Positions 1 to 10,723 of a stretch of DNA of 23,928 bases are shown in pieces. The translations under genes and the position numbers were made by a program. Source of the stretch: Jimgerdemannia flammicorona (taxonomy: Eukaryota > Mucoromycota > Endogonomycetes > Endogonales > Endogonaceae); the NCBI GenBank assembly GCA_003990745.1, contig RBNI01001170.1, positions 1-23,928 on the forward strand, written 5' to 3'. A model generated the notes under the pieces. That model ran no database searches. It saw nothing but the letters and a program-made list of their open reading frames with translations, and was not told the origin of the DNA. Position 1 is the first letter of the stretch; each line of letters starts with the position of its first letter.

Positions 1-358
1 CCTGTCCTCTAGCAGCAGTCGTCGACGCCTTCCCCAGGCCCAGCCAACCATCCAGTCCAGAAGCCATCTTCCCCATTCGGACCGTGTCAGCAAAGGTCGA
101 CCTCTCCCCTCCTCTCTGCCTCAGACCGCCCCTCCCTCCGCCTCCGGCACTCCTGCCCACCCTCGAGGCCTCCGGCATCCCCAAACCATCACCCCTCCTC
201 CCCACCTGCTGCCAGCCAAAGGCGCCATCACCCCCCTGGCCAGTACGCTCACCAGTTTGATCAGTGCCGTCCATGTAGCTAATCGTCTGTCACCAAAAAC
301 GTTGGAAAAAGTGTTGCCTGAGTCTTGTGTCACCTGAATGGTACTGGTGAAAGATGTG
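1..358 (-). mobile_element. Youngest LINE copy (C-low), 5' end only
   Basis: This is the 5' end of a non-LTR retrotransposon on the minus strand that runs off the left edge. It starts with a ~74-base module (285-358) also found at 1268-1343 and 1349-1424, followed by the start of ORF1. Unlike everything from 302 to 22449, it keeps about fifteen CpG sites. The aligned stretch of the neighbouring copy (about 980-1343) has none. I infer a later insertion into the neighbouring copy that escaped the mutation process. The element's 3' part, and the resumption of the interrupted copy, should lie to the left of the window. The family assignment rests on shared ORF1 similarity with copies A and B. Confidence 0.6.
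2..274 (-). CDS. LINE ORF1 N-terminus, open and partial
   Basis: This 91-codon reading frame starts at the ATG at 274 (MDGTDQTGERTGQ...) and stays open to the window edge; an in-frame TGA lies a few codons upstream. It is rich in Gly, Arg and Gln. It aligns with the N-terminal part of the broken ORF1 that begins near 1254: HTGQSDPDAFDWQ there matches RTGQGGDGAFGWQ here, and ESWLRRGK matches DGWLGLGK. LINE ORF1 proteins are usually RNA-binding chaperones; no zinc knuckle or coiled coil is visible in this short part. A 70-codon open stretch in another frame (121-333) is a shadow. The start is chosen from the alignment and the upstream stop. Confidence 0.6.
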   Translation of the reverse strand, partial: MDGTDQTGERTGQGGDGAFGWQQVGRRGDGLGMPEASRVGRSAGGGGRGGLRQRGGERSTFADTVRMGKMASGLDGWLGLGKASTTAARGQ

Positions 359-1254
359 CCAGTAGCCTCTCTCTCTGCCAGTCAAATCTGGACATCAACA
401 TCTCCTGTCTGGAAGGAGGTCCCTTCTCAGACCCTAAACCCTATATCAACCACCTCCCTATACTCAGTCATGATCTCCTCAACTCTCCTTCTTGTCTCCA
501 CAGTAGTCACTGTAGGCACTCTCTTTACTAGGAGCTGCATCACCCTGAGATCTCATCTCAAGCACTGCACCATTGAGACACACACCTTCCCAACTATAAA
601 CTCAGCCTTCAGTACCTCCTCCAGTGGCCCCACCTCCTCAAAGCCCACCTCTATCCCTTCCAGGCCCTTCAGAAACTTAACAGATACTATGTCTTCCACC
701 TACTTCACAATCAGCCTCAGAACTATTTTTGCCATCACCACCAAGCCCTTGAAGCACAGAGTGACTATGAATTTTAAGATCAACTTATTGAGTAATAGTG
801 CCACTACCCATTCCATTATACCATTAGCCAGGTCACTAGGCCTCATACTCTTCCCATAGCTCAGTCTACCATCAGTAGTCCCATCTAGATTTTTTCCAGA
901 TTATCCATTATACTCCCATCAGCAGTCACCCTCAGTTATTACACCACCAGCCCCACTACTCTGGGCCCCCAGCAGAGCTCCCCCTTGAAGCCTTTGCCCT
1001 GTAGTCTTTGCTATTACCTTACCCCTCCTCAGCCAACTCTCCAGCCCAGCTCTCTGCTGACCCCCCTTCACCTTCTCCACAAAGCTTGCCCTTCCTGTCC
1101 CCTGACCTCTAGCACTGCCCCCTCCCCTGTCATGTCCTCCTGCCAGCAGACACCTCATGCTTTCTCCCAAGCCAGGACCTCTCTCCACATACTGCCAGTC
1201 AAATGCATCAGGGTCACTCTGCCCAGTATGTACCTCAGAATACTTGTCAGTCAC
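359..1254 (-). pseudogene. Broken LINE ORF1 (C-up)
   Basis: A single frame runs from MTDKYSEVHTGQ at 1254 downward through several stop codons, the first at 919-921. The N-terminal ~110 residues are Gly/Arg/Gln-rich. The following part aligns with ORF1 of copy A: the order (DIGFRV-stop-EGTSF...LAEREATG) matches FGFMF-stop-EGMKL...LAEKEVTG in copy A. The stops fit CGA or CAR codons mutated to TGA or TAR. The protein is cut off where the next copy's 5' module starts (near 358). I see no metal-binding motif. Function is inferred as the nucleic-acid-binding ORF1 of a Tad-like element. Confidence 0.55.
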
Positions 1255-1267
1255 TATGATACTAGTA

Positions 1268-1424
1268 TCTTTTCTCCAAAAACTGTGTTGTAAGTATTGC
1301 TAGAAGGTTATATAATCTGAATATTACTAGAGAAAGATGTAGACTCTTCTCTCTAAAAACTGTGTTGTAAGTGTTGCCAAAAGGTTGTATAATCTGAATG
1401 TTACCAGAGGAAGATGTCACTTTA
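1268..1424 (-). repeat. Tandem 5' module, two copies (third at 285-358)
   Basis: Two copies of about 76 bases lie head to tail at 1268-1343 and 1349-1424. They share CTAAAAACTGTGTTGTAAGT-like and ATAATCTGAAT-like cores and differ mostly by transitions. A third, more diverged copy with a CpG (AAAAACGTTGG) lies at 285-358. The modules sit at the presumed 5' ends of C-family LINE copies, so they may be promoter-type monomers of the kind known from some LINE 5' untranslated regions; that role is inference. Confidence 0.6.
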
Positions 1425-2590
1425 TACCATCCTCTCACAGAACAGAGGCCCAGCTGTGCTGCACCCTTCTGGCCTTCAAAATACCAGATAGGTACTTAGT
1501 TGGCTGCTCTCTATCCTCTAGCCATCTAGCCTGCAGCCAGGCCAGCAGACCATCCACCACTCTGTCCTCAGCTGCCCATAAGTCTGACTGTAGTTTGGCC
1601 ACCTCAGTAGCTAGTCAACTATATGCCCCCCTGATAGGGTCCCCCCTTCCATTAACTTCAGTTGCTATCATAGCCCTTGCTTGACTCTCCTCACCTTATC
1701 CTTCTGCTCTTTTCCTGCTACCTCTCTAATATCTTACCAGTAAGCACCTGCTAAGTGCTTGAACTTATTCCACTACTCCACTATCAGCTGACCATCATTC
1801 TACCAATATGATATCTCCTGCCTAGCAATAGCCACAAACTGTTTCCTCTTCACCTTCCTCCTGAGTAAGGCCATATTGAGGTGCTAATGCCCTCCACCAC
1901 CACTAGCTGCTTGGAATCTACCACACATCTCTACTCCTCAATGATCTGACTAAGGACACTACTATATCTCTACAACATCCAGCACATTGCCCCAACTCTC
2001 TGCTACTAGCACCCAACCAATTCTTATTCCAACTAACCTATTACCAACAGAGTGCCACCTAGTGAAGGACCCTAATTTATCTCCCTAATACTGATAGATA
2101 CCATCAACCAGCCCCATGTCATACTCTATCTGAAGCCATTGAGATAGTCTAACTGAGACTGATGTCCCTATCTCACCATCAGACTTGTCAAGTGCTCTAT
2201 CATATATCATATTAAAGTTCCCTCCCAGAATGTCCATTCCAACTGCCCTCCAACCTTCTCAAGCCAGCTAATCCTCCACCTATTAGTTTCACTCTCTGCC
2301 AATCACTGAGAGAAAGACTGAGCATACTACTAATCCATCACCTACCCCCCCTTGCAATCTGCCCTACACCAACTGGTCACCATAATCTTCTACCTCTACC
2401 AGCTCACCTCTGCCCACACTAACCAGTATACCCATCTGATCATTCCAACCAGTTCCACTATATCATTCTCTACTCTATTCTCTATAATCTTTCTCATTAT
2501 AGGCCTGAATATCCTAAAAGAATACTATATCATATCTTCTGACCTTAAGCCATCAAAACAGTCACCATTACTTAACTCTATTACATAGAC
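1425..2590 (-). pseudogene. LINE ORF2 fragment: AP-like endonuclease and linker
   Basis: Reading from about 2590 downward, the minus strand encodes the N-terminal endonuclease domain of a LINE ORF2. The family's GGDFN motif is present as GGNFN at 2212-2235 followed by MIYDRA; the Asp-to-Asn change is a G-to-A transition. The segment near 1440-1550 (REQPTKYLSGILKARR) matches the conserved linker before the reverse transcriptase. The frame is broken by several TAG/TGA codons. Nothing of the reverse transcriptase remains. Family knowledge: this nuclease nicks the target DNA for target-primed reverse transcription. Confidence 0.7.
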
Positions 2591-2639
2591 CATTGGTATT
2601 GAGTAATAAAATATATAAACTGTTTATCATTATCAGAAA

Positions 2640-4358
2640 AATTATTTAAAGCTTTGCAGGGATAGCTGCCACTCTCTCAGCTCTGTCTCTGATGATCTTC
2701 TTCTGGTCTTCACAAATAGCCCTCTATATGTGATTGTCATTGATACTGCTACAGAAAAAGTCCACCCACTCAGAGGCCACCTTCCTAATAGCTGTCATCC
2801 TCTCCTCATTGACATAATACCCTTCATCTTCCAAAAGAGCTGTCACCATCACTGTCACCAACTTTGGCCCCTGTATTGTAATATTAAGGAACCCCTTCTA
2901 TGCCTCCTGAGAACTATGAAATACATCCACTTCTTTGATGTCCTCCTCTATAAGCTCCTTAAGTACCACCTGATACTAGTTATCTGTCACAGCCATCAAG
3001 GGCCCAAGGGTAGTAGGCCTAGAGACCCTCCCCAGCTCCTGCAGCAGCTCTCTATCAGCCAAGACATCTGAGGCCACCTCCACTAAGTCATCCTCCTCAG
3101 TGACCTTCTTCAGCCAAACCACCTCACTAGCCTCCAGATACTCCCAATATACATTTGCTGCCCCAGCTATATGAGTGTCCTCTATCTGAGTCTCAGAAAT
3201 AACTTCAATAATATCCTCAAAGCCCTCTGGCCCCACCTCCTCCTTATCAGCCCACTTCTCCTTCACCAGAGCATGAACTGAGCTCTCCATACCACCCAGT
3301 TGTAAGAAGGATACCTCAGCTGCTTCCACTCCTTCCATTTGATCCTTGGCAGCTTCAGCCCTCACCACCTCCTCCTTGGCCATCCCCTGAAGGACTGTCT
3401 GCAGTCACTCCCAGTTTACCTTTCTCCACCTCCTCCTCTTCCCATTAGTCTCAATCCAGATCCAATTCTTGGCAAACTTCTCCTATTTCCTCTTCTACAG
3501 ATCTCTTGCCACCTCTCTCTCTTCTAAGATAATTAGTATCTCTTTCTCCTCCTGTTCTGATCCTTTTCTCCTCCACACCTTATACTCCTGCTCTCCAATT
3601 CAGATCACCTCAGGCCAGTCCTGCCCCAGCCCTGTTACCTCCTTCTCTGCCAGCTGCAACATCACCTTGCAATTACCATTCCTCAGCTTCATACCCTCTC
3701 AGAACATGAATCCAAAATCAACCATCTCACCAAAGCCCTCCAGTGCCTCAGCCACTATCATCTTGGTCTTCTGTTGACTTAATGTTGACAGACCCTTAAC
3801 TATCAAGTATATCATATGTGGGTTCTATCTCAGATACCTCACTATTCTAACTTTAACATTCTTGACCACCAGCCCTTTCTCCAGAGCCTTCATCACATCC
3901 TTCTTAATGAAGTCAACCTCCACTATCTCTGCCAATGAGATAAACTTCAATGACTCTGCTCCTTTGATCTCCTCACCCACCAGCCTCAGAACCTCTCTGA
4001 CCAATAGTCCAAGTCTCAAGAAGTTGACAGAGATAACCTACATCAATACTGACTTATAGAAGAAGGGACATACCACTAGTTCACTGGTCCCTATTGCCAA
4101 TGTCACCTTCTCCTTGCTTCTAGAGACTCTAGCTATCACACCACCCATCACTACTATCTCATCAGCAGTCACTTCCCCAGCCACTAATTCAGCTCCAGAA
4201 GAACCAGTCTCAGCAATCATATCACCAGACCCCTGCCCCCTGCCAGGCACCTGACCAGCCACCTGACCAGTCACCTGACCTCTCTTCCTGTCAACACTAT
4301 GTTCCCTCTGCCCTACCCCTATGGGCCTAGCAGTAGCCCTCCTGCCCCCTACTACCAT
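2640..4358 (-). pseudogene. LINE ORF1 (copy A), broken
   Basis: This is a degenerate frame of roughly 570 codons starting at the ATG at 4358 or slightly upstream. The N-terminal ~100 residues are Gly/Gln/Arg-rich with TGQVAGQVPGRGQGSG-type runs. The middle is charged and helix-prone. The C-terminal third is the best conserved part: RELLQELGRVSRPTTLGPL near 3040 matches RELLQELCRTPRPTTLGPL in copy B. No CCHC knuckle is visible. Stops fall mainly at positions that are Arg, Trp or Gln in the other copy. The opposite-strand open stretches here (such as 3469-3777) are shadows. Confidence 0.65.
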
Positions 4359-4667
4359 ATGTTAGCTTTCAATACCAGCAGACCTCTCCTGACCACCTGC
4401 TCCACCAGCAGCAGTACCAGCCCCAGCCACCACTACAAAACTCTTGAGGAGGTCCAGGCCAGGCCTCCTCCTTTCTAAGCACCCAGAGCTTAATGAACCT
4501 TGGGTCACCATCTGATGAAAACTTGATAGATTTTGATGAAACTTATTGTAAACTATAACCAGACTCCTGCCACACCTAGTATATTAGTATAGGTGAAGTG
4601 AAAACTTGAAAATGTATTGCTTTCTACAAAAAGATATCTGTGTGGCTTAGCTCACTCTAAGTGGTTT

Positions 4668-4828
4668 TCACAAGTTGGTGTCAATCACACCTTCCTTATT
4701 CTACATCAGAAAAGCAGTCATATCTGTATGACTGCATTTTGACTATTATGTGACTTTATTCTTATTACTTTCTTTCACTGCACAAGTGCTCCGATCAGTA
4801 TTATTCCTTCAGATATTATATATATATA
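4668..4828 (+). other. Unique spacer between LINE copies
   Basis: This 160-base AT-rich interval lies between the 5' end of copy A and the poly(A) end of copy B. It contains a single CpG (4791-4792), the only one I saw between 302 and 11700. Its last part (about 4808-4828, TTCAGATATTATATATAT) resembles the sequence after the 5' end of copy B (about 10738-10757, CTCAAATATCATATATAT) and could be a decayed target duplication. No gene is visible. Confidence 0.5.
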
Positions 4829-4979
4829 TTTTTTTTATAGTTACTTGGACTCCTTTATTATCAAAATATATCTATAAAAACAAAATACAAATCACAGGTC
4901 TCCTTGACTATCAATACTCTTACTTGAAGGAAAATCAATCAAGTCTCTCTAAAGAACTCATCAACCAATACTAGCTTTC

Positions 4980-6281
4980 TACTGTATCTCTCCATCACCT
5001 AGTATCAACTGACCCCTACTCTCTAAGACAATATCCTGTACCTTCTTTCCCACCCTCAGCTCCTACCACCTCCTCTGATACTACTACTCTTGTACTATCT
5101 CCTGCAGAAGCCAATGCTACTGCTCCATCAACTCTCTAATCTCTATCCAACATTCATCTTTGAAGACCTATCATCAATGTGAGACCATCAGGACCCAAAC
5201 TTCCAAGATCCACCCAACACTACCTCAGATATCACCAACTTCCCCCACCAGTCTTCTCTGGATGACCACACTGAAAGAGTCCTCAGGCCTCTCTCTCCCA
5301 GAGCCTCAGTATTTCTCCAAAATTTACCAATAACCTTTCACTCCAGGACAGGCCACTAAGACATACTCTAGAGTCTGAACTGCTTCTCTAAATACTTCAA
5401 TATACTATTTGCAATTCTGATAGCCATCTACCTCTATCCAATCCATCTGATAGTTCAATATCACATTCTTCCTCAAAAACTACCACCATACTATCCAATA
5501 CTTAGGAGATACTACTAGATATAATACAACTGTCCAACTCCAGACTCTACTCTACTCTTATATCTCCCCAATTCCTGCTATCTGCCAACCAACTAGTCAC
5601 CTCTCCAGCAGTCCCATCCTAGCCCATTCTATAGCCTCAACTAATAAATATTTCTTCAATATTCTACCACCTACCTCAGCCTCCACCACTATTGCTCAGA
5701 GTCAATATCCTTCTCTACTTCAAACCCTGCCAATCTCATAGCTAGTTAGGCCTCCACAATATCTCAACAGAACCCTTTGTACCACATTCTGCCAACTGTT
5801 TCAACCTAAAGCAACTCTTATATATCCTTCCACTTCTCATCTCTAGAGCAGAACCTAACCTCCCAATTGTCTATTATCAATCTGCCCCAACCTCTCTCTT
5901 CTAGCTCTACAAGTTATTGTCTCCACTAGCTCCTAAGAGCCTTCAGCTGCCAATGAAAGTCCATCAGCTCCAGGTCCCCATTGGCAATTGGTAGCACCAA
6001 TGATTCTCATCCAATCTATAGCTATCTCTCTTGCTAAAATCACCCTTCAATAGTCTTCTTCAGCTACTATACCACTCACCCAGGAAAGTCTAAATAGTAA
6101 TCCAGATACCACAGCTTCAGCAATCAGTATATATTCAAAACCACTACTCTCCCTATCAGGGAGAAGTTATATCCAGACCAGCCCATCAATATACCTTTCT
6201 ATTTCTGCACTATCCCACACTACCACTCTCTTGGCAGAACTATCCCAAATACTAAGAACCAAATATCCAAATATCTAACAG

Positions 6282-6326
<45 letters not shown>

Positions 6327-8640
6327 TTTATTTTTTATTTTATTTTTTTTTTTTATTTTTTATTTTTTTTTAAATATCTAACAGCCTCTCTAACAGGTAT
6401 CATTCATCCAAACCCACTCTTGGTCTCCAAACTAGTACTAAGCTCTAAGTTTTACACTTTTTCCAATTTAACTTTGCTCCTACCAGCCCCTCATATTGTC
6501 CAATCCCTTCTCACAAAATGTCCACATCCTCAATACTGCCTAACCCCACTACTGTATCATCTACAAAGGCTCCTAACTTCCAAACCACCTCTCTTATTTA
6601 CAGCCCAGTCAGCCATCCCCTTAGCTAAGCCAATATAGGCTCCAAAGAGAGAATATAGAGGAGGGGGGAGAGAGGGTCTCTCTGTAGGACTCCTCTATCC
6701 AAAGTAAACTTTAGACCACACCAGCCATTTATCAGCACTGCCCCTCTACAGCTACATATTAGTTCTATGAGTCTTTCAACCTCTTCTATACCAAATCTGA
6801 TCTTATACAATACAGCCTCTAGAAAATGCCACTATACCCTATCATATATCTTCTTCTGATCTAAGAAGACCATCCTCCCATCAACCTAATGACTCCTATA
6901 GCCCTTCAAGACATTTTGCACCCAAGCAGTACTGTCCTTGATCTGCTGTCCCTTCACAAAGCCCCTCTGCTCCTCTCTCACCAGTCTATCAATCTACTAT
7001 TGCATCCTCCCTACCAAGACCTTTGAGACCAACTTTCTATCCACATTCAACAGCATTATTGGCCTCTAGTTTTGTCACACCCTCTAGTCACCTTTCTCCT
7101 TATATAACAAAAAGATCAACCCTAAGTTACCATTACCTATCCACTGGTCCTCCACTAGCACAAAGTTGACTATCTCCACAAGCTAAGTACTAAACTCAGC
7201 CTGGAACTCCTTCCAAAATTCCCAAGAGAGCCCATCCTCTCTAGGTAATGATCTATCTAATGCTTTCTACAGAACTCCCAACACTTTCTCTAAAGATATT
7301 CTGCCTATTACAAAAGCCCCTATCTCTAGCAAAACTACTACCAACTAGTTTCACACCAATGAAGCATCCTAAATATCTAGTGTACCATTATTCTCTCTCC
7401 CACCCTCATTACTCTAGAGGGTCTGCCATTGCCCAGAGATCTCCTCTAGCATATCTGCAATGTCTGAGATCTCAACTCTATTCTTTTGTAAAACAGAAGT
7501 CCAGCTATGCTACACCTTTCTAGCCTTCAAGACATCAGATAGATACTTTGTTGACTACTCTCTTTCTTCTAATTGCTGGGCCCTCAGGCATACCAGAAGG
7601 TCATCCACTACTCTGTCCTCCACCTCTCTCATATTTGACTGCAGACTAATCATCTTCTTTACCAACCAGTACTATTCCTCCCCTGTCAATACCCCACCTT
7701 CCAATAACTACAGCTGCCACCTCAGACCCCTCTCAACCCTTCTCTTCTTATCCTTCTGCTCCTTTCCAGCCATCTCTCCAATATTCCACCAATAAGCACC
7801 CACCAAGTATTTAAACCTACTCTACTATTTGGTGATAGATAGATCACTATTCACCCACCTCACTACTTTCTGTCTGGCCAATATCACAAATTGTTCCCTC
7901 TCCACCAGCCTTCTGAGTAAGGCCACATTAAGATGCCAATGTCCTCCTCTACCACTAACTACCTGATACCTTTCACATACTTCTACTCTCTAATAATCAG
8001 ACCACAGACACCACTACATCTCTACAATATCTAGTATATTACCCTAATATTCACCTACTAGCATCCAATCAATCCTCATCTCCACCAGCCTATCACCCAC
8101 TGGGTGCTATCTAGTAAGGGCTCTGAACTATCTCCAGCTTACAGTCATATACTATTCACTAGCCCTATACCTTTCTCCATCTGAAGCCACTGAGACAGCC
8201 TCTGGGAGATAGTGGCTCCAGCCCCACCATTAGACCAGTCCAGAGCCCAATCTTATACTATATTAAAATCTCTTCCCAAAATGTCCAATCCTATAGCTAC
8301 TCATCTCTCCCAAGCCAACCACTCCTCTACTCATTACTTTCACTCTCTACCAACTGCTGGCAGATATACAGAGCTCACCAAAAGTCCATCCCCAGTCCCT
8401 CTCTTCAGCTTTCTCTATATCAGACAACTACTAAAGGTTTCCATATCTATCAGCTTGCCCTTATTAACACTAACTAGAATACCAACTTGCTTATTCCAAC
8501 CTGCACTACTAAACCATTTCTTACTCCACACCTCATAGTTCTGTTCATCATATATCCAAACATCCTAAAGAAATACCACATTATACTTTTGAACCTTCAG
8601 CTACTAGAAAAGATGCCACCACTTAACCCAATCTCATATA
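4980..8640 (-). pseudogene. LINE ORF2: endonuclease and reverse transcriptase, broken
   Basis: The order from N to C terminus is as follows. The endonuclease lies around 8600-7900, with VVFL near 8580 and GRDFNIV, whose DFN codons are 8262-8270. A linker near 7500-7550 follows. The reverse transcriptase lies at about 7250-5900. It shows LPREDGLSWEFW near 7245, GLIFLLYKEKGD, NVDRKLVSKVL, QRGFVKGQQI, VFLDQKKIYDRV, LINGWCGLKF, GVLQRDPLSPLLY (within 6625-6810) and the catalytic box as FVDD (6556-6567), where the family has YADD. VGAKLNWKK follows. Downstream, 4980-5900, is poorly conserved; I could not identify an RNase H or zinc finger there. Numerous TAG/TGA/TAA codons fit CpG and CpA mutation. 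A tail-only insertion at 6287-6371 interrupts the region just after the catalytic box. Confidence 0.8.
6269..6389 (-). mobile_element. Tail-only retroposed insertion with 18-bp target duplication
   Basis: The 18-base sequence AAATATCTAACAGCCTCT occurs at 6269-6286 and again, identically, at 6372-6389. Between them are 85 bases made only of T with scattered A (plus strand), that is poly(A) with TAAAA-type units on the minus strand. An exact direct repeat bracketing an A-rich insert is the hallmark of LINE-type target-primed insertion; here no element body is left, only the tail. It interrupts the reverse transcriptase of copy B, so it is younger than that copy. Confidence 0.85.
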
Positions 8641-8699
8641 TTATTGATTTTGATAGATAAAATTCATAGATTGTCCTTCATAATAAATAGAGAGTTTAA

Positions 8700-10353
8700 A
8701 GATCAGCCACTACTACTACCATCTTCTCAGCCCTATTCTTGATGATGTCCTAATATTCCTCACATACTACTCTCCAGATATGCTCTCTATTGATACTGCC
8801 ACAGAAAAGATCCACTCACTCTGATGCTACTTTTCTAATATCTACCATCCTGGTATCATCTATTTTATACCCTTCATTCTCCAAGAGGGCTGTCATCATA
8901 GCTGTTACCAACTTTGGTCTCTGCATTACCATATTGAGAAATTTCTCCCATACCTCTAGAGATTCTTGAAACATATCAACTTTCTTAATGTCTCCCTTAG
9001 CAAGCTTCACAAGTATAGCCTGGAACCAACCATCTGCTACTATTGCCAAAGGCCCCAGAGTAGTAGGTCTAGGAGTTCTGCACAACTCCTGAAGCAATTC
9101 TCTATCTACCAATATATCAGAAGCAATCTCTACCAAATCATCCTCCTCAGAGACTTTGTCTAGCCATACTATCTCACTTGTCTCAAGGCATTCTCAGTGC
9201 ATGTTTGCAGCTCCAACCATATGCACATCTTTTACCTGAGTCTCTGAGACTACATATCTTGACTTTCTCCTCAAAACCTATCCCCCTCATCTCCTCCCCA
9301 TCAGCCCACTTCTCCTTCACTAGTATATACACAGAATCTTCCACACTCTTCAGTTGTGAGAAGGATATTTCAGCTATCTCCACTCCTTTTATTTTATTCC
9401 TGTCAATTACAATCCTTGTGGTCTCCTCCTCTGTAGAACCTTGCAACACTGCCTACAAACACTCCCAATTCTCCTTATATCATTGCCACCTCTTTCCATC
9501 AGTCTAAATCCAGACCCAATCCTTGGCAAACTCCTCTCACTTCCTCTTCCACAAGGCCTTTGCTTTGTCACACTCCTCTAGGGCAATCAACAACTCTTTC
9601 TCTTCCTGTTCAGAACCTTTCCTCCTTCAATCTCAATACTTCTGTCTACTTACATGAATGATCTCAGGCCAGTCTCACTCTAATTCAGTCACCTCCTTTC
9701 CTTCCAACTATACTATCATCTTATAGTTATCTTTTCTCAACTTTATGTTCTCTTAAAACATAAAGCTGAAATCCACTATCTCACTATAACTCTCTAGGGC
9801 TTTGGCCATCACTATCTTTGTCTCCTGCCTACTCAGTATTAGTAATCCTTCAACCATCAGTTATACTACATATGGGTCCCATCTCAGATATTTTGTCATC
9901 CCCACCTTGATATTCTTAACCATTAGCCCCTTCTCCAGAGCCTTTACTATCACCTCCTCCTCAATAAAAGCCAACCTCAACAGCCTCTACCAACAGAATA
10001 AATCTCAGTAACTCTGCCTCAGCAATCTCCTCACTCACAAATCATAGAATTTTTCTGACCAATAGTCCAAGACCCAAGAAATTGACAAAGACTGCCTATA
10101 TTGACACTGATTTGTAAAAGAATAGACATACCACCAGCTCACCAGTCCTCACAGCCAGAGTTGTCCTCTTCTTGCTCCCAGAAACTTCAGTCAGCATCTC
10201 ACCTGATACTTCTGCTCTACTAGTAGCTATATCCTCAGTCACTATTTCAGTCCCAGGAAAATCAGTCCCAACAGTTCTATCACTAGACCTCTGATCCCTG
10301 ATAGATATCTGACCAGTCAGCTGATCAGTCATCTGACTCCCCTCTCCTATCAA
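8700..10353 (-). pseudogene. LINE ORF1 (copy B), broken
   Basis: The frame starts at about 10353 (MIGEGSQMTDQLTGQ...) and runs to about 8700. It is homologous to ORF1 of copy A over its whole length; shared blocks include GELVVCLFFYKSVSI near 10110 (GTSELVVCPFFYKSVLM in A) and RELLQELCRTPRPTTLGPL near 9060. Open pieces remain at 8816-9136, 9183-9449 and 10096-10353. The N-terminal 80 residues are Ser/Thr/Gly-rich. Presumed role: ribonucleoprotein component of the LINE. It cannot be functional because of many in-frame stops. Confidence 0.65.
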
Positions 10354-10723
10354 TATATCCCCCCCTGTTCTCTCCCTGTAGGCCTAGTAGCAATTATCCT
10401 ACTCCCTACTATTGTATACCAGCTATCTACTCCAGTTATCTGCCTTTGACCACCAGTCTACCTCTCTACCTCTCCAGTCTCAGCAGCTACAGCAAAACTC
10501 TTAGAGAGACCCAGATCAGGTCTCCTCCTCTCCAAACATTCAGAGCTTGATAAATCTTAGCTCATCATAGTACCAAAACTTGATAGATTTCAATGAAACT
10601 GATTATATATTGTTGCCAGACTCCTGCCACATCTAGCACACTAATATAGATAAAGTAAAAACTTGAAAATATATTGCTTTTCATGAAAAGATGCTTATGT
10701 GGCTTAGCTTGCTCCAAGTGGTT

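Larger units (their letters stand above)
359..1424 (-). mobile_element. LINE copy C-up, interrupted
   Basis: This CpG-free LINE fragment on the minus strand carries two 5' modules (1349-1424 and 1268-1343) and most of an ORF1 (1254 down to about 359). At its low-coordinate end it passes straight into the 5' module of copy C-low. At its high-coordinate end the modules abut the broken end of copy A. Both junctions have the same polarity: the 5' end of one element is set inside another of the same orientation. That fits nested insertion better than a tandem duplication of one gene, but the missing partners lie outside the window. Confidence 0.55.
1425..4667 (-). mobile_element. LINE copy A, Tad-like, 3' part missing
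   Basis: This element aligns along its whole length with copy B (1440 pairs with about 7491, 4667 with about 10723), including the same 5' end near a GCTTAGCT...AAGTGGTTT stretch. It holds an ORF1 and the endonuclease and linker parts of ORF2; the reverse transcriptase is absent because the similarity stops at about 1425, where C-family modules begin. LINEs normally lose their 5' end on insertion, so loss of the 3' part points to interruption by a later insertion. No CpG was seen in the copy. Many stop codons show that it is dead. Confidence 0.75.
4829..10723 (-). mobile_element. LINE copy B, Tad-like, near full length
   Basis: This is a ~5.9-kb non-LTR retrotransposon on the minus strand. 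The 5' end near 10723 is shared with copy A, ORF1 lies at about 10353-8700, ORF2 at about 8640-5000, and it ends with AATAAA-like, GAGTCCAAGTAACTAT and poly(A) (plus strand T run 4829-4836). Reverse transcriptase and endonuclease motifs are recognisable. The element is full of stops and I saw no CpG in it. The Tad/L1-like class is inferred from the motif style (RG-V-Q-DPLSPLL and PTKYLSGILKARR); a phylogeny would settle it. Confidence 0.8.

Noticed and set aside
338..859. A 173-codon open frame on the plus strand, Ser/Thr-rich.
   Set aside because: It lies antisense to the broken ORF1 of the LINE. Purine-rich coding on the minus strand yields Ser/Thr/Pro-rich open frames on the plus strand.
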